Below, piece after piece: positions 46,530-57,046 of a DNA stretch of 64,000 bases. The stretch covers positions 77,012 through 141,011 of the forward strand of contig NZ_BAAAHE010000015.1 in NCBI RefSeq assembly GCF_039525035.1. Reading direction: 5' to 3'. Origin of the DNA: Sporichthya brevicatena. Lineage in GTDB: Bacteria; Actinomycetota; Actinomycetes; Sporichthyales; Sporichthyaceae. The position numbers and the translations under genes are program-made. The notes under the pieces are model-generated. The model had not been told where the DNA came from and did not search any database. It was given only the letters and a program-made list of their open reading frames with translations. Within the stretch, counting starts at the first letter, position 1; every line of letters begins with the position of its first letter.

Positions 46530-46628
46530 GGTCGGTGCCTCTCGCGTCGGAAATTTCTGATCGTGCGCTGGGTGGTGCTGGGTGGTGCTGATGTCTCGGT
46601 CCGCAGGCCCTCCCTCAACCCTCCACCT

Positions 46629-46654
46629 CAACTAGAGGTTTAGAGTTATGTCAA
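46629..46654 (-). promoter_or_regulatory. Candidate ftsZ promoter element
   Basis: In the 258-bp ftsQ-ftsZ gap, A+T-rich for this genome, the minus strand holds TTGACA (46654-46649) followed by TAACTCTAAACC and TAGTTG (46634-46629). TTGACA is a perfect -35 but the 14-nt distance to TAGTTG is short, so the true -10 may differ. The element is about 100-125 bp before the ftsZ GTG, a plausible place for the strong ftsZ promoter known from other actinobacteria. The rest of the gap holds no gene I can support. Confidence 0.5.
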
Positions 46655-46787
46655 CCTGCGATGGACATGAAGGTAGGGCGGGCGCACATCCGCACCTAGG
46701 ACATCCGTGGCGTGTCGCGTCGCTTAAAACTGACGCTGCATCAGAACTGGTGACGGCCGTCACCCACCCGTCCCCGGGCCGCGCGGG

Positions 46788-47609
46788 TCAGCGCTTGACG
46801 GTGGGGGCCTCGGGGACGCTGACGTCGTAGCGCTTCGCGCCGCGGGTGGACTTCTCCCGCCACAGGACGTCGAGCACGCGGACCTTGAACTCGGTCTGGT
46901 CGGGAGCGCCCCAGACGATCTCCCGGCCGCCGTCGAGGCTGACGGTGAGGTCCGCCGTCGTGTCGGCCTGCACGGACTCGACCTTCTCGCGGATGGTCTC
47001 CGGGAGCGCGGCGACGACGGCCTGGATCGCCTTCAGGTCCGCGGGCGTCAGCGCCGAGTTCGAGCTCTTCACCAGCAGGAACCGCTTCGCCGCGTCCCCG
47101 GCCGGCGCGAACGCCACGCCCTCGGCGTCGACCAGCCGCCGGCCCTCGGGGGTGTCGAGCACCGCCACCGGCGTGCGCTCGGTCACCGAGATCTTCACCG
47201 TGCTGGGGAACTTGCGGGAGACGTCGACGTCCGCGACCTGCGGGAGCGTCCGTACGCGCGCCGCGATCGCCGCCGTGTCGAGCCGGGCCAGCGGCTCCCC
47301 CTCCGGCACCTGCGCCACACGTTCGACCTGTCCGACGCTGAGGCGCTTGACCCCGGCGATCTGGACCGACCGGACCGCGAGCACGTCCGAGAAGAGCACG
47401 ACCCACCCGGCGGCGAGCACCACGGCCGCGACCAGCACGCCGATGCCCGTGCGGATCCAGCGCGTCCGGCGGCGTTGCCGGGCCCGCTCGGCGAAGCGAG
47501 CAGCCTCGGCCGCCGCGGCCGCCGGGGTGGACGGTCGCGGGATCGTGCGTCCGCCGGCGGGACGCGAGACCGGCGGGCGGGACGAGGGCGGGCGGGCGGC
47601 GGGGGTCAC
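46788..47609 (-). CDS. ftsQ: Cell division protein FtsQ (POTRA domain)
   Basis: Bitopic divisome protein, 273 residues. Arg/Pro-rich cytosolic part 1-50, one TM segment about 53-73 (IGVLVAAVVLAAGWVVLF), then POTRA (VRSVQIAGVKRLSVGQVERVAQ), and the FtsQ beta domain (FPSTVKISVTERTPVAVLD, VDAEGVAF). It links FtsB/L to the ring. The GTG overlaps the murC stop (GTGA). Confidence 0.93.
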   Translation of the reverse strand: MTPAARPPSSRPPVSRPAGGRTIPRPSTPAAAAAEAARFAERARQRRRTRWIRTGIGVLVAAVVLAAGWVVLFSDVLAVRSVQIAGVKRLSVGQVERVAQVPEGEPLARLDTAAIAARVRTLPQVADVDVSRKFPSTVKISVTERTPVAVLDTPEGRRLVDAEGVAFAPAGDAAKRFLLVKSSNSALTPADLKAIQAVVAALPETIREKVESVQADTTADLTVSLDGGREIVWGAPDQTEFKVRVLDVLWREKSTRGAKRYDVSVPEAPTVKR

Positions 47610-49018
47610 GCGGGCCCCAGCAACTCCAGGACCTCCGGCCCGATCATCGTGACGTCACCGGCCCCGAGCGTGAGCACGAGATCCCCGACACCGGCGCGCT
47701 CGGCGAGCCGGGCCGCGACCTGCGTCCAGGACGCCTCGAAGACGACGTCGCCGGCGGGCAGGGGCACCGCGGCCGCGACGGCCGCGCCACTGACGCCGGG
47801 GATCGGGTCCTCCCCCGCCGCGTAGACGTCCATCACGACCACGGAGTCCGCGAGGCCGAGCGCCGTGCCGAACTCCTTGGTGAACGCCGCGGTGCGCGAG
47901 TAACGATGCGGCTGGAAGGCGACGACGAGCCGGCCACCGAGCGCCACCTCGCGCGCCGCCTTGAGGACGGCCTCGAGCTCGGTCGGGTGGTGGGCGTAGT
48001 CGTCGTAGACGCGGACGCCGGCCCGCGTGCCCTTGAGCTCGAAGCGCCGGCGGGTGCCGGTGAAACCGCTCAGGCCCTCGCGCAGGTCGGCGGCCGAGTA
48101 CCCCAGCCCGATGCCGACCGAGAGCGCGGCCGCGGCGTTCAGCGCGTTGTGCGCGCCCGGCACCTGGAGCTCGATCGCCCCGAGGCGGCGGCCCTTGGCG
48201 ACGGAGTCGAACGCGTACCCGCCCCCGGAGGTCACGGTCAGGCCCTCGAGGCGCACGTCGGCGTCCTCGGCCAGACCGTAGGTGCGCACGTCGACGCCGT
48301 TCGCGGCCGCGGCGAGCCCGAGCGCACGGGAGCCGGGGTCGTCGGCGCACACGACGAGGAAGCCGTCGGGCGCAATGCGGCCGCTGAACTTCACGAAGGC
48401 GTCCTCGACGGCCTCGGCGGTGCCGTAGTGGTCGAGGTGGTCGGCCTCGACGTTGGTGACGATCGCCGCGTCCGGCCGGTAGAGCAGGAACGAGCCGTCG
48501 GACTCGTCGGCCTCGGCGACGAACACGTCGCCGCTGCCGTCGTGGGCGTTCGCGCCGGACTCGTTCAGGCTGCCGCCGATCGCGAACGACGGGTCGGCCC
48601 CGCAGTGCTGCAGGGCGACGGTGAGCATCGAGGTCGTCGTGGTCTTGCCGTGCGTCCCGGCGACGGCGACCGCGCGGCGGCCCGACATCACCGAGGCGAG
48701 CGCGGCGGCCCGGGGCAGGACGAGCTTGCCCGCGGCGCGGGCCGCGGCGAGTTCGGGGTTGGACTCCCGGATCGCGGTCGAGACGACGACGGTGTCGGCC
48801 GCCCCGATCTGCTCGGCCCCGTGACCGACGTACACGGTGGCGCCGAGGGCCCGCAGCGCCGCGAGCGCCGTCGAGTCCTTCGCGTCGCTGCCGGAGACGG
48901 ACACGCCGCGGGCGAGCAGGATCCGGGCGATGCCGGACATGCCGGCGCCGCCGATGCCGACGAAGTGGACCTTGCCGAGCTCCTCGGCGGCCGGGATCCG
49001 GTCCGGGATGTCGATCAC
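47606..49018 (-). CDS. murC: UDP-N-acetylmuramate-L-alanine ligase
   Basis: Cytosolic ATP-dependent Mur ligase adding the first L-Ala to UDP-MurNAc; 470 residues. N-terminal nucleotide fold [18 protein letters not shown]-loop [16 protein letters not shown] near residue 115; middle-domain motif ADESDGSF; ligase motif [11 protein letters not shown]-terminal [10 protein letters not shown] and FQPHRYSRT. The GTG overlaps the murG stop (GTGA). Confidence 0.97.
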   Translation of the reverse strand: MIDIPDRIPAAEELGKVHFVGIGGAGMSGIARILLARGVSVSGSDAKDSTALAALRALGATVYVGHGAEQIGAADTVVVSTAIRESNPELAAARAAGKLVLPRAAALASVMSGRRAVAVAGTHGKTTTTSMLTVALQHCGADPSFAIGGSLNESGANAHDGSGDVFVAEADESDGSFLLYRPDAAIVTNVEADHLDHYGTAEAVEDAFVKFSGRIAPDGFLVVCADDPGSRALGLAAAANGVDVRTYGLAEDADVRLEGLTVTSGGGYAFDSVAKGRRLGAIELQVPGAHNALNAAAALSVGIGLGYSAADLREGLSGFTGTRRRFELKGTRAGVRVYDDYAHHPTELEAVLKAAREVALGGRLVVAFQPHRYSRTAAFTKEFGTALGLADSVVVMDVYAAGEDPIPGVSGAAVAAAVPLPAGDVVFEASWTQVAARLAERAGVGDLVLTLGAGDVTMIGPEVLELLGPA

Positions 49019-50178
49019 TTCTCCCCCACGCTGCGGTCATCGGCACTGCGGTGGTCGGCGCCGGCCGGCCGGGAGGCGACGGCCTCCAGGACGAGGTCGA
49101 CGAGGGCTTCGTCGGCGTCGCGGCGACCGTGCGCGGCGGCCGCCGCTCCCATGGCCGTGACGCGCGCCGGGTCACCGAGCAGCGGCACGACGTTCTCGGC
49201 GATCCAGGCGGCGCTCACGGTGGAATCCTCCACCACGATGCCGCCGCCCGCCTCGACGACGGGCAGGGCGTTCAGCCGTTGTTCACCGTTGCCGATCGGC
49301 AGCGGGACGTAGACGGCGGGCAGGCCGACCGCCGCGAGCTCCGCACACGTCATCGCGCCGGCTCGGCACAGGGCCACGTCGGCGGCGGCGTAGGCGAGGT
49401 CCATCCGCTCCAGGTAGGGCACGACCACGTACGGCGCCTGCCCGGGCTCGGCCGGGACCGAGATCGACTCGGCGTGCTCGCGGCCGACCGAGTGCAGGAC
49501 CTGGATGCCGGCCGCGCGCAGGGCCGCGGCGGCGCCGGTCGCCGCCTCGTTCAGCCGCCGCGCCCCCAGCGAACCGCCGAAGACCAGCAGCGTCGGCCGG
49601 TCCTCCTCGAGTCCGAAGTGCCGGCGCGCCTCGGCGCGGGTGGCCCCCCGGTCGAGCGTGGAGATCGTGCGGCGCAGCGGGATCCCGATGAGGCGGGCGC
49701 CGCGCAGGTCGTCGGCGCGGGCGGTGACCGCGACGAACGGGGTCAGTCGCGCCCCCAGGCGGTTGGCGACGCCGGGCCGGGCGTTCGCCTCGTGCACGAC
49801 GATCGGCAGCTTGCGCCTGCGCGCTGCGAGGTAGGCCGGGACGGAGACGTAGCCGCCGAACCCCACGACGACGTCGGCGCCGACGTCGTCGAGCACCTGG
49901 CCCGCGGCCCGGACCGCCCCGCGCAGGGTGGCGGGGAGCCGGACCAGGTCGAGGTTCGGCCGGCGCGGCAGCGGGACCCGCGGGACGTGGCGCAGCTCGT
50001 ACCCGCGGGCGGGCACGAGGGTGTTCTCCATGCCGGTCGGCGTGCCGAGCGCGGTGACGGTGATGTCCGGGTGCCGGCGGCGCAGCGCGTCGGCCAGGTT
50101 CATCGCCGGCTCGATGTGCCCGGCCGTGCCGCCACCGGCGACGACGACCGACACCTCAGCGGGGTCCTTGGGCGGCAA
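49015..50178 (-). CDS. murG: UDP-GlcNAc:undecaprenyl-PP-MurNAc-pentapeptide GlcNAc transferase
   Basis: GT-B glycosyltransferase making lipid II from lipid I at the inner membrane face; 387 residues. Glycine-rich loop [50 protein letters not shown], and in the C-lobe [31 protein letters not shown] and [16 protein letters not shown] at 50178 is chosen because GAGGGG lies about 6 nt upstream. The C-terminal tail after about residue 365 is not conserved. Confidence 0.96.
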   Translation of the reverse strand: MPPKDPAEVSVVVAGGGTAGHIEPAMNLADALRRRHPDITVTALGTPTGMENTLVPARGYELRHVPRVPLPRRPNLDLVRLPATLRGAVRAAGQVLDDVGADVVVGFGGYVSVPAYLAARRRKLPIVVHEANARPGVANRLGARLTPFVAVTARADDLRGARLIGIPLRRTISTLDRGATRAEARRHFGLEEDRPTLLVFGGSLGARRLNEAATGAAAALRAAGIQVLHSVGREHAESISVPAEPGQAPYVVVPYLERMDLAYAAADVALCRAGAMTCAELAAVGLPAVYVPLPIGNGEQRLNALPVVEAGGGIVVEDSTVSAAWIAENVVPLLGDPARVTAMGAAAAAHGRRDADEALVDLVLEAVASRPAGADHRSADDRSVGEK

Positions 50179-50188
50179 TCCGATCCCC

Positions 50189-51448
50189 TCAGGTGCGGGG
50201 CGAGCGCCCGAAACCCAGCCACGCCATGGCCCGGCGCAGCGGGCCCGGACCGCGCGCGGCGAGCGCGGCCTGAGCCCCGGGTTCCTGTCTCGCGAACGAC
50301 AGCAGCATGCCCAGCGCCGCCATCACGGGGAGCAGGGCGGAGCCACCGTACGACACCAACGGCAGCGGGATCCCGGTGATCGGGAGGACTCCCAGCACCG
50401 CGCCCATGTTCACCAGCGCCTGCACCGCGATCCACGCCGTGATCGCGGACGCGGCGAGCGTGACGAACATGTCGCGGCTGCGCGCCGCGATCCGGAAACC
50501 GGCGACCACGAGCGCGGCGAACAGGGCCAGGACGGCGAGGGCGCCGATCAGCCCGAGCTCCTCGCCGATGATCGCGTAGATGAAGTCGGTGTGGGCCTCC
50601 GGCAGGTAGCCCCACTTCTCACGGCTCGCCCCGAGTCCGACGCCGGTGAGCCCGCCCGAGGCGAGCGCGAAGATGCTCTGCGCGCCCTGCCACCCGCTGT
50701 CGTGGTAGGACGCGAACGGGTCCAGAAACGAGGTGACCCGGCGCATCCGGTACGGCTCGGTCCAGATCAGCAGGAGCACCAGCGCGCCGGCGAAGGCGCC
50801 GAAGAACCCGAAGAACCGCATCGGCGTCCCGGCGAAGAACAGCAGCGCGAGCAGGATCGCGAGCAGGACGACCGTCGTCCCGAGGTCGCCGCCGAGCATG
50901 ACGAGGAAGATGACCCCGGCCGCCATCGGCACCAGCGGGATCATCAGGTGGCTCCACCGGTCCAGCAGCCGCTGCTTGCGGGCCAGGACGGTGGCACCGA
51001 ACAGGACGAGGGCGAGCTTCGCCGCCTCGGAGGGCTGCAGCTGGAACGGCCCGCCGAAGTGGATCCAGTTCCGGTTGCCGTTCACCTCGTGGCCGACGCC
51101 GGGCAGCAGCACGGCGGCCAGACCGAGGAGCGAGATCGCCATCCCCGGGAACGCGAGGCGGCGGAAGGTGGCCACCGACATCCGGGAGGTCACCCACATC
51201 AGCGGCAGGCCGATCGACACCCAGATCGCCTGCTTCTGCACGACCGAGAACACCGAGCCCGACGTCCGGTACGACTCGACGCTCGAGGCCGAGAGCACCA
51301 TCACCAGGCCGAGCGCGACCAGCAGCAGGGTCGAGGTGAGCACGAGGTAGTACGAGGTCAGCGGACGGTCGAGCGCCCGCAGCCGGGCGGCCACGCCGAC
51401 GCCGGACAGGCCGCGGGAGGAACCGGTCGAATCGACCGTGACGGCCAT
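50189..51448 (-). CDS. ftsW: SEDS peptidoglycan glycosyltransferase FtsW
   Basis: Ten-TM septal polymerase, 419 residues, working with FtsI. Conserved: [23 protein letters not shown], the catalytic Asp region [34 protein letters not shown], and [27 protein letters not shown] ribosome site precedes the ATG. Ten bp from murG and 27 bp after murD. Confidence 0.96.
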   Translation of the reverse strand: MAVTVDSTGSSRGLSGVGVAARLRALDRPLTSYYLVLTSTLLLVALGLVMVLSASSVESYRTSGSVFSVVQKQAIWVSIGLPLMWVTSRMSVATFRRLAFPGMAISLLGLAAVLLPGVGHEVNGNRNWIHFGGPFQLQPSEAAKLALVLFGATVLARKQRLLDRWSHLMIPLVPMAAGVIFLVMLGGDLGTTVVLLAILLALLFFAGTPMRFFGFFGAFAGALVLLLIWTEPYRMRRVTSFLDPFASYHDSGWQGAQSIFALASGGLTGVGLGASREKWGYLPEAHTDFIYAIIGEELGLIGALAVLALFAALVVAGFRIAARSRDMFVTLAASAITAWIAVQALVNMGAVLGVLPITGIPLPLVSYGGSALLPVMAALGMLLSFARQEPGAQAALAARGPGPLRRAMAWLGFGRSPRT

Positions 51449-51475
51449 CGCCCCTCCCCCGGAAGCTCGTGCTGC

Positions 51476-52939
51476 CTATCCCGGACGGTCCGCCAGCTCC
51501 AGCACGGCGGCCGCGAAGCGGTCCCCGCGCTCGCCGTAGTTGGCGAACATGTCCATCGACGCGCACGCCGGGGCGAGCAGGACGGTGTCCCCTGCCTCGG
51601 CGAGTGACGCCGCGGCCGCGACCACCGCGGCCATCGCTCCAGTGTCGGTCGCCGCGACCTCGTGGACGGGCACATCCGGGGCGTGTCGCGCGAGTGCGGC
51701 GGCGATCTCACCCCGATCGGCGCCCATCAGCACGACGCCCCGCAGCCGCGCGGCGGCACCCGCGACGAGCTCGTCAAACGTGGCGCCCTTGGCCAGGCCC
51801 CCCGCAATCCAGACGATTCGGTCGTAGGACCCCAGCGACGCCGCGGCGGCGTGCGGGTTGGTGGCCTTGGAGTCGTCGACGTAGCGGACGCCGTCGACCG
51901 TCGCGACGTCCGCGATGCGGTGCGCGTCCGGCCGGAAGGAGCGCAGTCCCTCGCGGATCGCGGCCGGCTCGACGCCGAACGCGCGGGCGAGCGCCGCGGC
52001 CGCGAGGGCGTTCGCGACGTTGTGCGGCGCGTTCGGGACGACGTCCGCGACGTTCGCGAGCTCGAGCGCGGCGGTCCGGCGGTCGTCGGTGAAGGCGCGG
52101 TCGACGAGCAGGTCGTCGACGACACCCAGCATCGACAGGCCGGGGGCGCCGAGCGTGAAGCCGATCGCGCGGGCGCCCTCGGCGACCTCGGCGTCCTCGA
52201 CGAGGCGCTCGGTCACCGGGTCGGCGACGTTGTAGACGCAGGCGACCTGAACGCCCGTGTAGATCTTGCCCTTGGCCCTCGCGTACTCGTCGAGGTCGCC
52301 GTGCCAGTCGACGTGGTCGGGGGCGACGTTGAGGACCACCGCGGAGTGGCAGCGCAGCGAGGACGACCAGTGCAGCTGGAAGCTGGAGAGCTCCACCGCG
52401 AGGACGTCGTAGCGCTGCTGGCCCGCGGTCTGCTCGGCCATGACGACCTCGAGCAGCGGGGTGCCCACGTTGCCCGCGGCCACGGCACGGAAGCCGCCGG
52501 CGTTCAGCATCGAGGTGAGCATCCGCACGGTCGTGGTCTTGCCGTTGGTGCCGGTGATCGCGAGCCAGGGCGCGGCGCCGGTCGTCGGCCGCAGCCGCCA
52601 GGCGAGCTCGACCTCGCCCCACACCTCGAGCCCGGCGGCCTGCGCGGCGACCAGCAACGGCGACGACGGCTTCCAGCCCGGCGAGGTGACGACGACGTGC
52701 GCCCCGGCCGGGAGGGTGTCCGCCTCGCCCAGCCGCACGGTGGCGCCGAGGGCCTCGAGGACGCCGGCGCGTTCCCGCGCGACGTCATCGGCCTTGCCGT
52801 CGACCACCGTGACCGTCGCGCCGAGGCCGAGGAGGGCGTCGGCGGCGGCGAAGCCCGAGACGCCGATCCCGGCGACCACGACGTGGACGCCGGACCAGTC
52901 GGCGTCGCGGTTCAGGCCGGCGACGCGGTCACCGGACAT
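51476..52939 (-). CDS. murD: UDP-N-acetylmuramoylalanine-D-glutamate ligase
   Basis: Mur ligase adding D-Glu; 487 residues. VVVAGIGVSGFAAADALLGLG at the N-terminus, P-loop LAITGTNGKTTTVRML near residue 123, middle motif LNVAPDHVDWHGDLDEY, HNVANALAAAALA, and the C-terminal YVDDSKATNPHAAAASL. ATG at 52939 shares its A with the mraY stop (TGATG); a GTG six codons earlier is less likely. Confidence 0.97.
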   Translation of the reverse strand: MSGDRVAGLNRDADWSGVHVVVAGIGVSGFAAADALLGLGATVTVVDGKADDVARERAGVLEALGATVRLGEADTLPAGAHVVVTSPGWKPSSPLLVAAQAAGLEVWGEVELAWRLRPTTGAAPWLAITGTNGKTTTVRMLTSMLNAGGFRAVAAGNVGTPLLEVVMAEQTAGQQRYDVLAVELSSFQLHWSSSLRCHSAVVLNVAPDHVDWHGDLDEYARAKGKIYTGVQVACVYNVADPVTERLVEDAEVAEGARAIGFTLGAPGLSMLGVVDDLLVDRAFTDDRRTAALELANVADVVPNAPHNVANALAAAALARAFGVEPAAIREGLRSFRPDAHRIADVATVDGVRYVDDSKATNPHAAAASLGSYDRIVWIAGGLAKGATFDELVAGAAARLRGVVLMGADRGEIAAALARHAPDVPVHEVAATDTGAMAAVVAAAASLAEAGDTVLLAPACASMDMFANYGERGDRFAAAVLELADRPG

Positions 52940-54009
52940 CAGACGCCCGCAACCCACTCGGCGTAGAACACGCCGAGGCCGCCGGCGACGAACAGGCCGG
53001 CGATGATCCAGAAGCGGATGACGATCGTGACCTCCTGCCAGCCCACGAGTTCGAAGTGGTGCTGCAGGGGTGCCATCCGGAAGACGCGGCGCTTGGTGAG
53101 CTTGAAGAAGCCGACCTGGACGATCACCGAGACCGTGATGAGGACGAACAGGCCGCCGAGCAGGATCAGCAGCAGCTCGGTGCGGGTCGTGATCGCGAGA
53201 CCGGCGATGACGCCACCGAGGGCGAGCGAGCCGGTGTCACCCATGAAGATCTTCGCCGGGGACGCGTTCCACCACAGGAAGCCGAAGCACGCGCCCATCA
53301 CCGCGGCTGCGACGATCGCCAGGTCGAGCGGAGCCGGGGTCTCGTAGCACTGCGGTTGCGGGACGGCGGGGTTCGGCAGGCAGGAGTTGCCCGACTGCCA
53401 GATCCCGATCAGCACGAAGGCACCGGCCACCATCGCCGAGGCGCCGGTCGCCAGGCCGTCGAGGCCGTCGGTCAGGTTCACGCCGTTCGAGGTCGCGGCG
53501 ATCATCAGGTACGCGAAGACGATGAACCCGATCGTGCCGAGCTGGAAGCCGGTGTCGCGGATGAACGAGATCTCGGTCGAGGCCGGGCTGAAGCCGCGGT
53601 AGTCCTCGAACCGGAGCGCGCCGATCGCGAAGACCAGCGCCACGACCGACTGGCCCGCGAGTTTGGCCTTGCTGCGCAGGCCGAGGCTGCGCTGCTTGGA
53701 GACCTTGATGTAGTCGTCGAGGAACCCGACGAGCCCGAGGCCGGTCATCAGGAACAGCACGAGCAGCGCCGGTGCCGTCGGGGACTTGTCCCGCAGCACC
53801 AGGTGCGCGGCCAGGTAGCCGCACAGGACGGCGATGATGATGACCGCGCCGCCCATGGTCGGCGTGCCGCGCTTGGTCTGGTGCGTGGTCGGGCCGTCGT
53901 CCCGGATGAGCTGGCCGTAGCCCTGCCGCACCAGGATCCGGATCGCGATCGGGGTTCCGAGCAGGGTGATGATCAGCGAGACGGCGGCCGCCGCGAGGAC
54001 GCCTCTCAT
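52939..54009 (-). CDS. mraY: Phospho-N-acetylmuramoyl-pentapeptide transferase
   Basis: Polytopic enzyme forming lipid I from UDP-MurNAc-pentapeptide and undecaprenyl phosphate; 356 residues. Motifs: [20 protein letters not shown], the Asp pair in [44 protein letters not shown], and the C-terminal [13 protein letters not shown]. It has an extracytoplasmic Cys-containing loop ([16 protein letters not shown]) that could hold a disulphide. ATG overlaps the murF stop (ATGA). Confidence 0.97.
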   Translation of the reverse strand: MRGVLAAAAVSLIITLLGTPIAIRILVRQGYGQLIRDDGPTTHQTKRGTPTMGGAVIIIAVLCGYLAAHLVLRDKSPTAPALLVLFLMTGLGLVGFLDDYIKVSKQRSLGLRSKAKLAGQSVVALVFAIGALRFEDYRGFSPASTEISFIRDTGFQLGTIGFIVFAYLMIAATSNGVNLTDGLDGLATGASAMVAGAFVLIGIWQSGNSCLPNPAVPQPQCYETPAPLDLAIVAAAVMGACFGFLWWNASPAKIFMGDTGSLALGGVIAGLAITTRTELLLILLGGLFVLITVSVIVQVGFFKLTKRRVFRMAPLQHHFELVGWQEVTIVIRFWIIAGLFVAGGLGVFYAEWVAGV

Positions 54010-55445
54010 GCGGTGCCCGCCGGGGTGCCCGCCGGGTCGCCGTGCGCACCGGCCAGCAGCGCCTCGGCCACCTGCTCCAGTCCCGCGGCTCGGGAGGCCT
54101 TGACCAGGACGACGTCCGCGGGCGCGAGCTCGCGGGCCAGCAGGGCCGTGGCGGCCACGGTGTCCGGGACGAAGACCGGCTCCTGCGCCCACGCACGCGC
54201 GCCGAGCGCGCCGTCGTGGGCGGCCCGGGCGCCGTCGCCGACGACGACCAGCCGGGAGATGTTCATGTCGGCGACCAGCCTGCCCACCGCGGCGTGCTCC
54301 GCGGCGGACGACTCGCCGAGTTCGCGCATCTCACCCAGCACGGCCCAGCTGCGCCGCTCCCCCGCGATGGCCACCAGCGCCTCCAGCGCGGCCCGCATCG
54401 AGTCCGGGTTCGCGTTGTAGGCGTCGTTGACGACCGTGACCCCGTCCGGACGGGTGGTGACCTCCATGCGCCACCGGCTGCGGGGCGTGGCCGCGGTCAG
54501 CGCGGCGGCGATCGCGGCCGGCGTCAGCCCGAGCTCGAGGGCGACCGCGGCCGCCGCGAGCGAGTTCGGCACGTGGTGGGCGCCGTGCAGTCCGAGCGCG
54601 ACCTCGGCGCTGCCCGCCGGCGTGACGAGGGTGTAGCGGGCCCGGCCGTCGACGAGCGTGACGCCCTCGGCGCGCACGTCGGCGGCATCCCCCGGGCCGT
54701 CCCCCAGCCCGTACGTCACGACCCGGGCCGTCGTCCGGCTCGCCATCGCGGCGACCAGGGGGTCGTCGGCGTTGAGCACGGCGACCCCGTCCGCGGGCAG
54801 GGCCTCGACCAGCTCACCCTTCGCCTGCGCGATCGCCTCCCGGCTGCCGAACTCGCCGACGTGCGCGACGCCGACGTTGAGCACGACGCCGATGCGCGGC
54901 GGGGCGATGTCGCACAGGTAGCGCACGTGGCCGATGCCGCGGGCGCCCATCTCCATGACGAGGAAGCGCGTGCCGGGGTCCGCCCGCAGCGCGGTCAGCG
55001 GCAGGCCGATCTCGTTGTTGAACGACCCCGGCGGGGCGATCGTCGCGCCGGCCGTCTCCAGGACGGAGGCGATCAGGTCCTTGGTGCTGGTCTTGCCCTG
55101 GGAGCCGGTGACGCCGACGACCGCGAGCCCGTCCGGCGTCGCGAGGCGGCGCACGACCAGCCCGGCGAGCTTGCCGAGGGCGGTCACGGTGTCGTCGACG
55201 ACGACCGCCGGCACGCCGACCGGGCGGGTGGCGAGCACGGCCCGCGCGCCCTGCTCGACCGCGGCGGCCGCGAAGTCGTGACCGTCCACGCGTTCCCCGG
55301 GCACCGCGACGAACAGGGCGCCGCGAGCGACCTCGCGGGAGTCCACGACGACGGGTCCGTCGACCGGCCGCCCGGGGTCCGCCCCCTCACCGTCGATGCG
55401 GCCGCCCGTCGCCGCCGCGATCTCGGCGAGCGACAGCGGGATCAC
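54006..55445 (-). CDS. murF: UDP-MurNAc-tripeptide-D-Ala-D-Ala ligase
   Basis: Mur ligase adding D-Ala-D-Ala; 479 residues. Begins [39 protein letters not shown]-loop [16 protein letters not shown] near residue 109; [40 protein letters not shown]. The C-terminus has GTP-AGT repeats from a 12-bp duplication. The GTG overlaps the murE stop (GTGA). Confidence 0.97.
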   Translation of the reverse strand: MIPLSLAEIAAATGGRIDGEGADPGRPVDGPVVVDSREVARGALFVAVPGERVDGHDFAAAAVEQGARAVLATRPVGVPAVVVDDTVTALGKLAGLVVRRLATPDGLAVVGVTGSQGKTSTKDLIASVLETAGATIAPPGSFNNEIGLPLTALRADPGTRFLVMEMGARGIGHVRYLCDIAPPRIGVVLNVGVAHVGEFGSREAIAQAKGELVEALPADGVAVLNADDPLVAAMASRTTARVVTYGLGDGPGDAADVRAEGVTLVDGRARYTLVTPAGSAEVALGLHGAHHVPNSLAAAAVALELGLTPAAIAAALTAATPRSRWRMEVTTRPDGVTVVNDAYNANPDSMRAALEALVAIAGERRSWAVLGEMRELGESSAAEHAAVGRLVADMNISRLVVVGDGARAAHDGALGARAWAQEPVFVPDTVAATALLARELAPADVVLVKASRAAGLEQVAEALLAGAHGDPAGTPAGTA

Positions 55446-57010
55446 TGGCCCTTGCCTTCCAGCGCCTCGAGCAACGCCTCGCCGAGGACCTCCCGGTCGT
55501 CGAACGGCTTCACCACGCGCTTGCCCTGCTTGTCCACGGACTCCTGGCCCTGCTCGTGACCCTTGCCGGCGACGACGACCGCGTCCCCGGCCTGCGCCCG
55601 TCCGACCGCGAGGGCGATCGCCTTGGCGCGGTCGTGCTCGACGAGGATCTCGGCCCGCTCGTCGGCGGCGACGGACTCCGCGCCGGCGCGGACCGCGGCC
55701 AGGATCTCCTTCGGGTCCTCCGAGCGCGGGTTGTCGTCGGTGAGGACGACGACGTCGCCCAGCCGGGCGGCGACCTCCCCCATCAGCGGCCGCTTGCTCT
55801 TGTCCCGGTCGCCACCGGCGCCGAGGACGACGATCAGACGCCCGGTCGCGACCGGGCGCAGGGCGGTGAGGACGGTCTCGACCGCGTCGGGGGTGTGCGC
55901 GTAGTCGACGACCGCGAGGAAGTCCTGGCCGGCGTCGACCTTCTCCATGCGGCCGGGGACGCCCGGGCACTCCGCCACGCCGCGGACGGCGTCCTCCAGC
56001 GGGACGCCCGCGGTCACGAGCGCGACGATCGCGCCGAGCGCGTTGGCGACGTTGAACGCACCGGGCAGCGAGACCGAGGCCGTCGTGCCGACGCCCTTCG
56101 GGCCCTGAATCGTGAACGTCGAGGACGCCGGGCCGAGCTCGACGGCCACGGCACGCCAGTCGGCGTCCGGGTCGCCGGTCGCCGAGTACGTGGTGATCGG
56201 GATCTGCCGGTTCGCGGCCAGGCGCTTGCCGTACGGGTCGTCGACGTTGACCACGCCGGCCTTCGCGTGCGCCGGGGTGAACAGCGCGGCCTTCGCCTGG
56301 AAGTAGGCCTCCATCGTGAAGTGCCAGTCCAGGTGGTCCTGCGACAGGTTGGTGAACAGCGCCGCGTCGTACACGATCCCGTCGACGCGGTGCATGTCGA
56401 GCGCGTGGCTGGAGACCTCCATGGCCACCGCGTCGACCTTGCGCTCCTTCATCACGGCGAGCAGCGCGTGCAGGTCGGGTGCCTCGGGGGTCGTCCGGGC
56501 GCTGGGCAGCGCCTCGTCCCCGATCCGGGTGGCGACCGTGCCGAACAGGCCGGTGCTGCGCCCGGCGGCCCGCAGTCCGGCCTCGAGCAGGAACGCGGTC
56601 GTCGTCTTGCCGTTGGTCCCGGTGACGCCGAGGGTGAGCATCGCCGCCGCCGGGTCGCCGTAGATCGCGGCGGCCAGCGCCCCGAGCGACGCGCGGGCGT
56701 CGGAGACGACCAGCACCGGCAGGTCGGCGACGCGCGACCGCTCGCGGCCGAGCGGGTCGGTGAGGATCGCGACCGCCCCGGCCTCGGCGGCCTGGCGCAC
56801 GAACTCGGCGCCGTGGACGTTCTCGCCGATCATCGCGGCGTACAGATCACCCGGTTGGACCTGCCGGGAGTCGTGCGTGAGGCCGGTGACCTGCACGGTC
56901 CGCTGCGCCGGATCGGGCAGCTCGGCGCCGACCAGCGTGCCCAGTTCGGCCACGGTCCGCGGGACCGACTTCTGCGGGCGCAGAGGCGGCGTCGAGGAGG
57001 AGGGGGGCAC
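55442..57010 (-). CDS. murE: UDP-MurNAc-L-Ala-D-Glu:meso-diaminopimelate ligase
   Basis: Mur ligase adding the third stem residue; 522 residues. THDSRQVQPGDLYAA; P-loop LGVTGTNGKTTTAFLL near residue 131; MEVSSHALDMHRVDG; FTNLSQDHLDWH; and the meso-DAP specificity motif DDNPRSEDP, predicting DAP-type peptidoglycan. GTG start 36 bp after ftsI with no obvious ribosome site; TACCCT 8 nt upstream is a weak internal promoter candidate. Confidence 0.97.
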   Translation of the reverse strand: MPPSSSTPPLRPQKSVPRTVAELGTLVGAELPDPAQRTVQVTGLTHDSRQVQPGDLYAAMIGENVHGAEFVRQAAEAGAVAILTDPLGRERSRVADLPVLVVSDARASLGALAAAIYGDPAAAMLTLGVTGTNGKTTTAFLLEAGLRAAGRSTGLFGTVATRIGDEALPSARTTPEAPDLHALLAVMKERKVDAVAMEVSSHALDMHRVDGIVYDAALFTNLSQDHLDWHFTMEAYFQAKAALFTPAHAKAGVVNVDDPYGKRLAANRQIPITTYSATGDPDADWRAVAVELGPASSTFTIQGPKGVGTTASVSLPGAFNVANALGAIVALVTAGVPLEDAVRGVAECPGVPGRMEKVDAGQDFLAVVDYAHTPDAVETVLTALRPVATGRLIVVLGAGGDRDKSKRPLMGEVAARLGDVVVLTDDNPRSEDPKEILAAVRAGAESVAADERAEILVEHDRAKAIALAVGRAQAGDAVVVAGKGHEQGQESVDKQGKRVVKPFDDREVLGEALLEALEGKGQ

Positions 57011-57046
57011 GGCGAGTCAGGGTAGTCAGGCGGCGACCGCCCGCCG

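Noticed and set aside
46648-46830. 60-codon rightward open frame in the ftsQ-ftsZ gap
   Set aside because: No ribosome site or recognisable protein; it runs antisense into ftsQ and overlaps the ftsZ promoter element.
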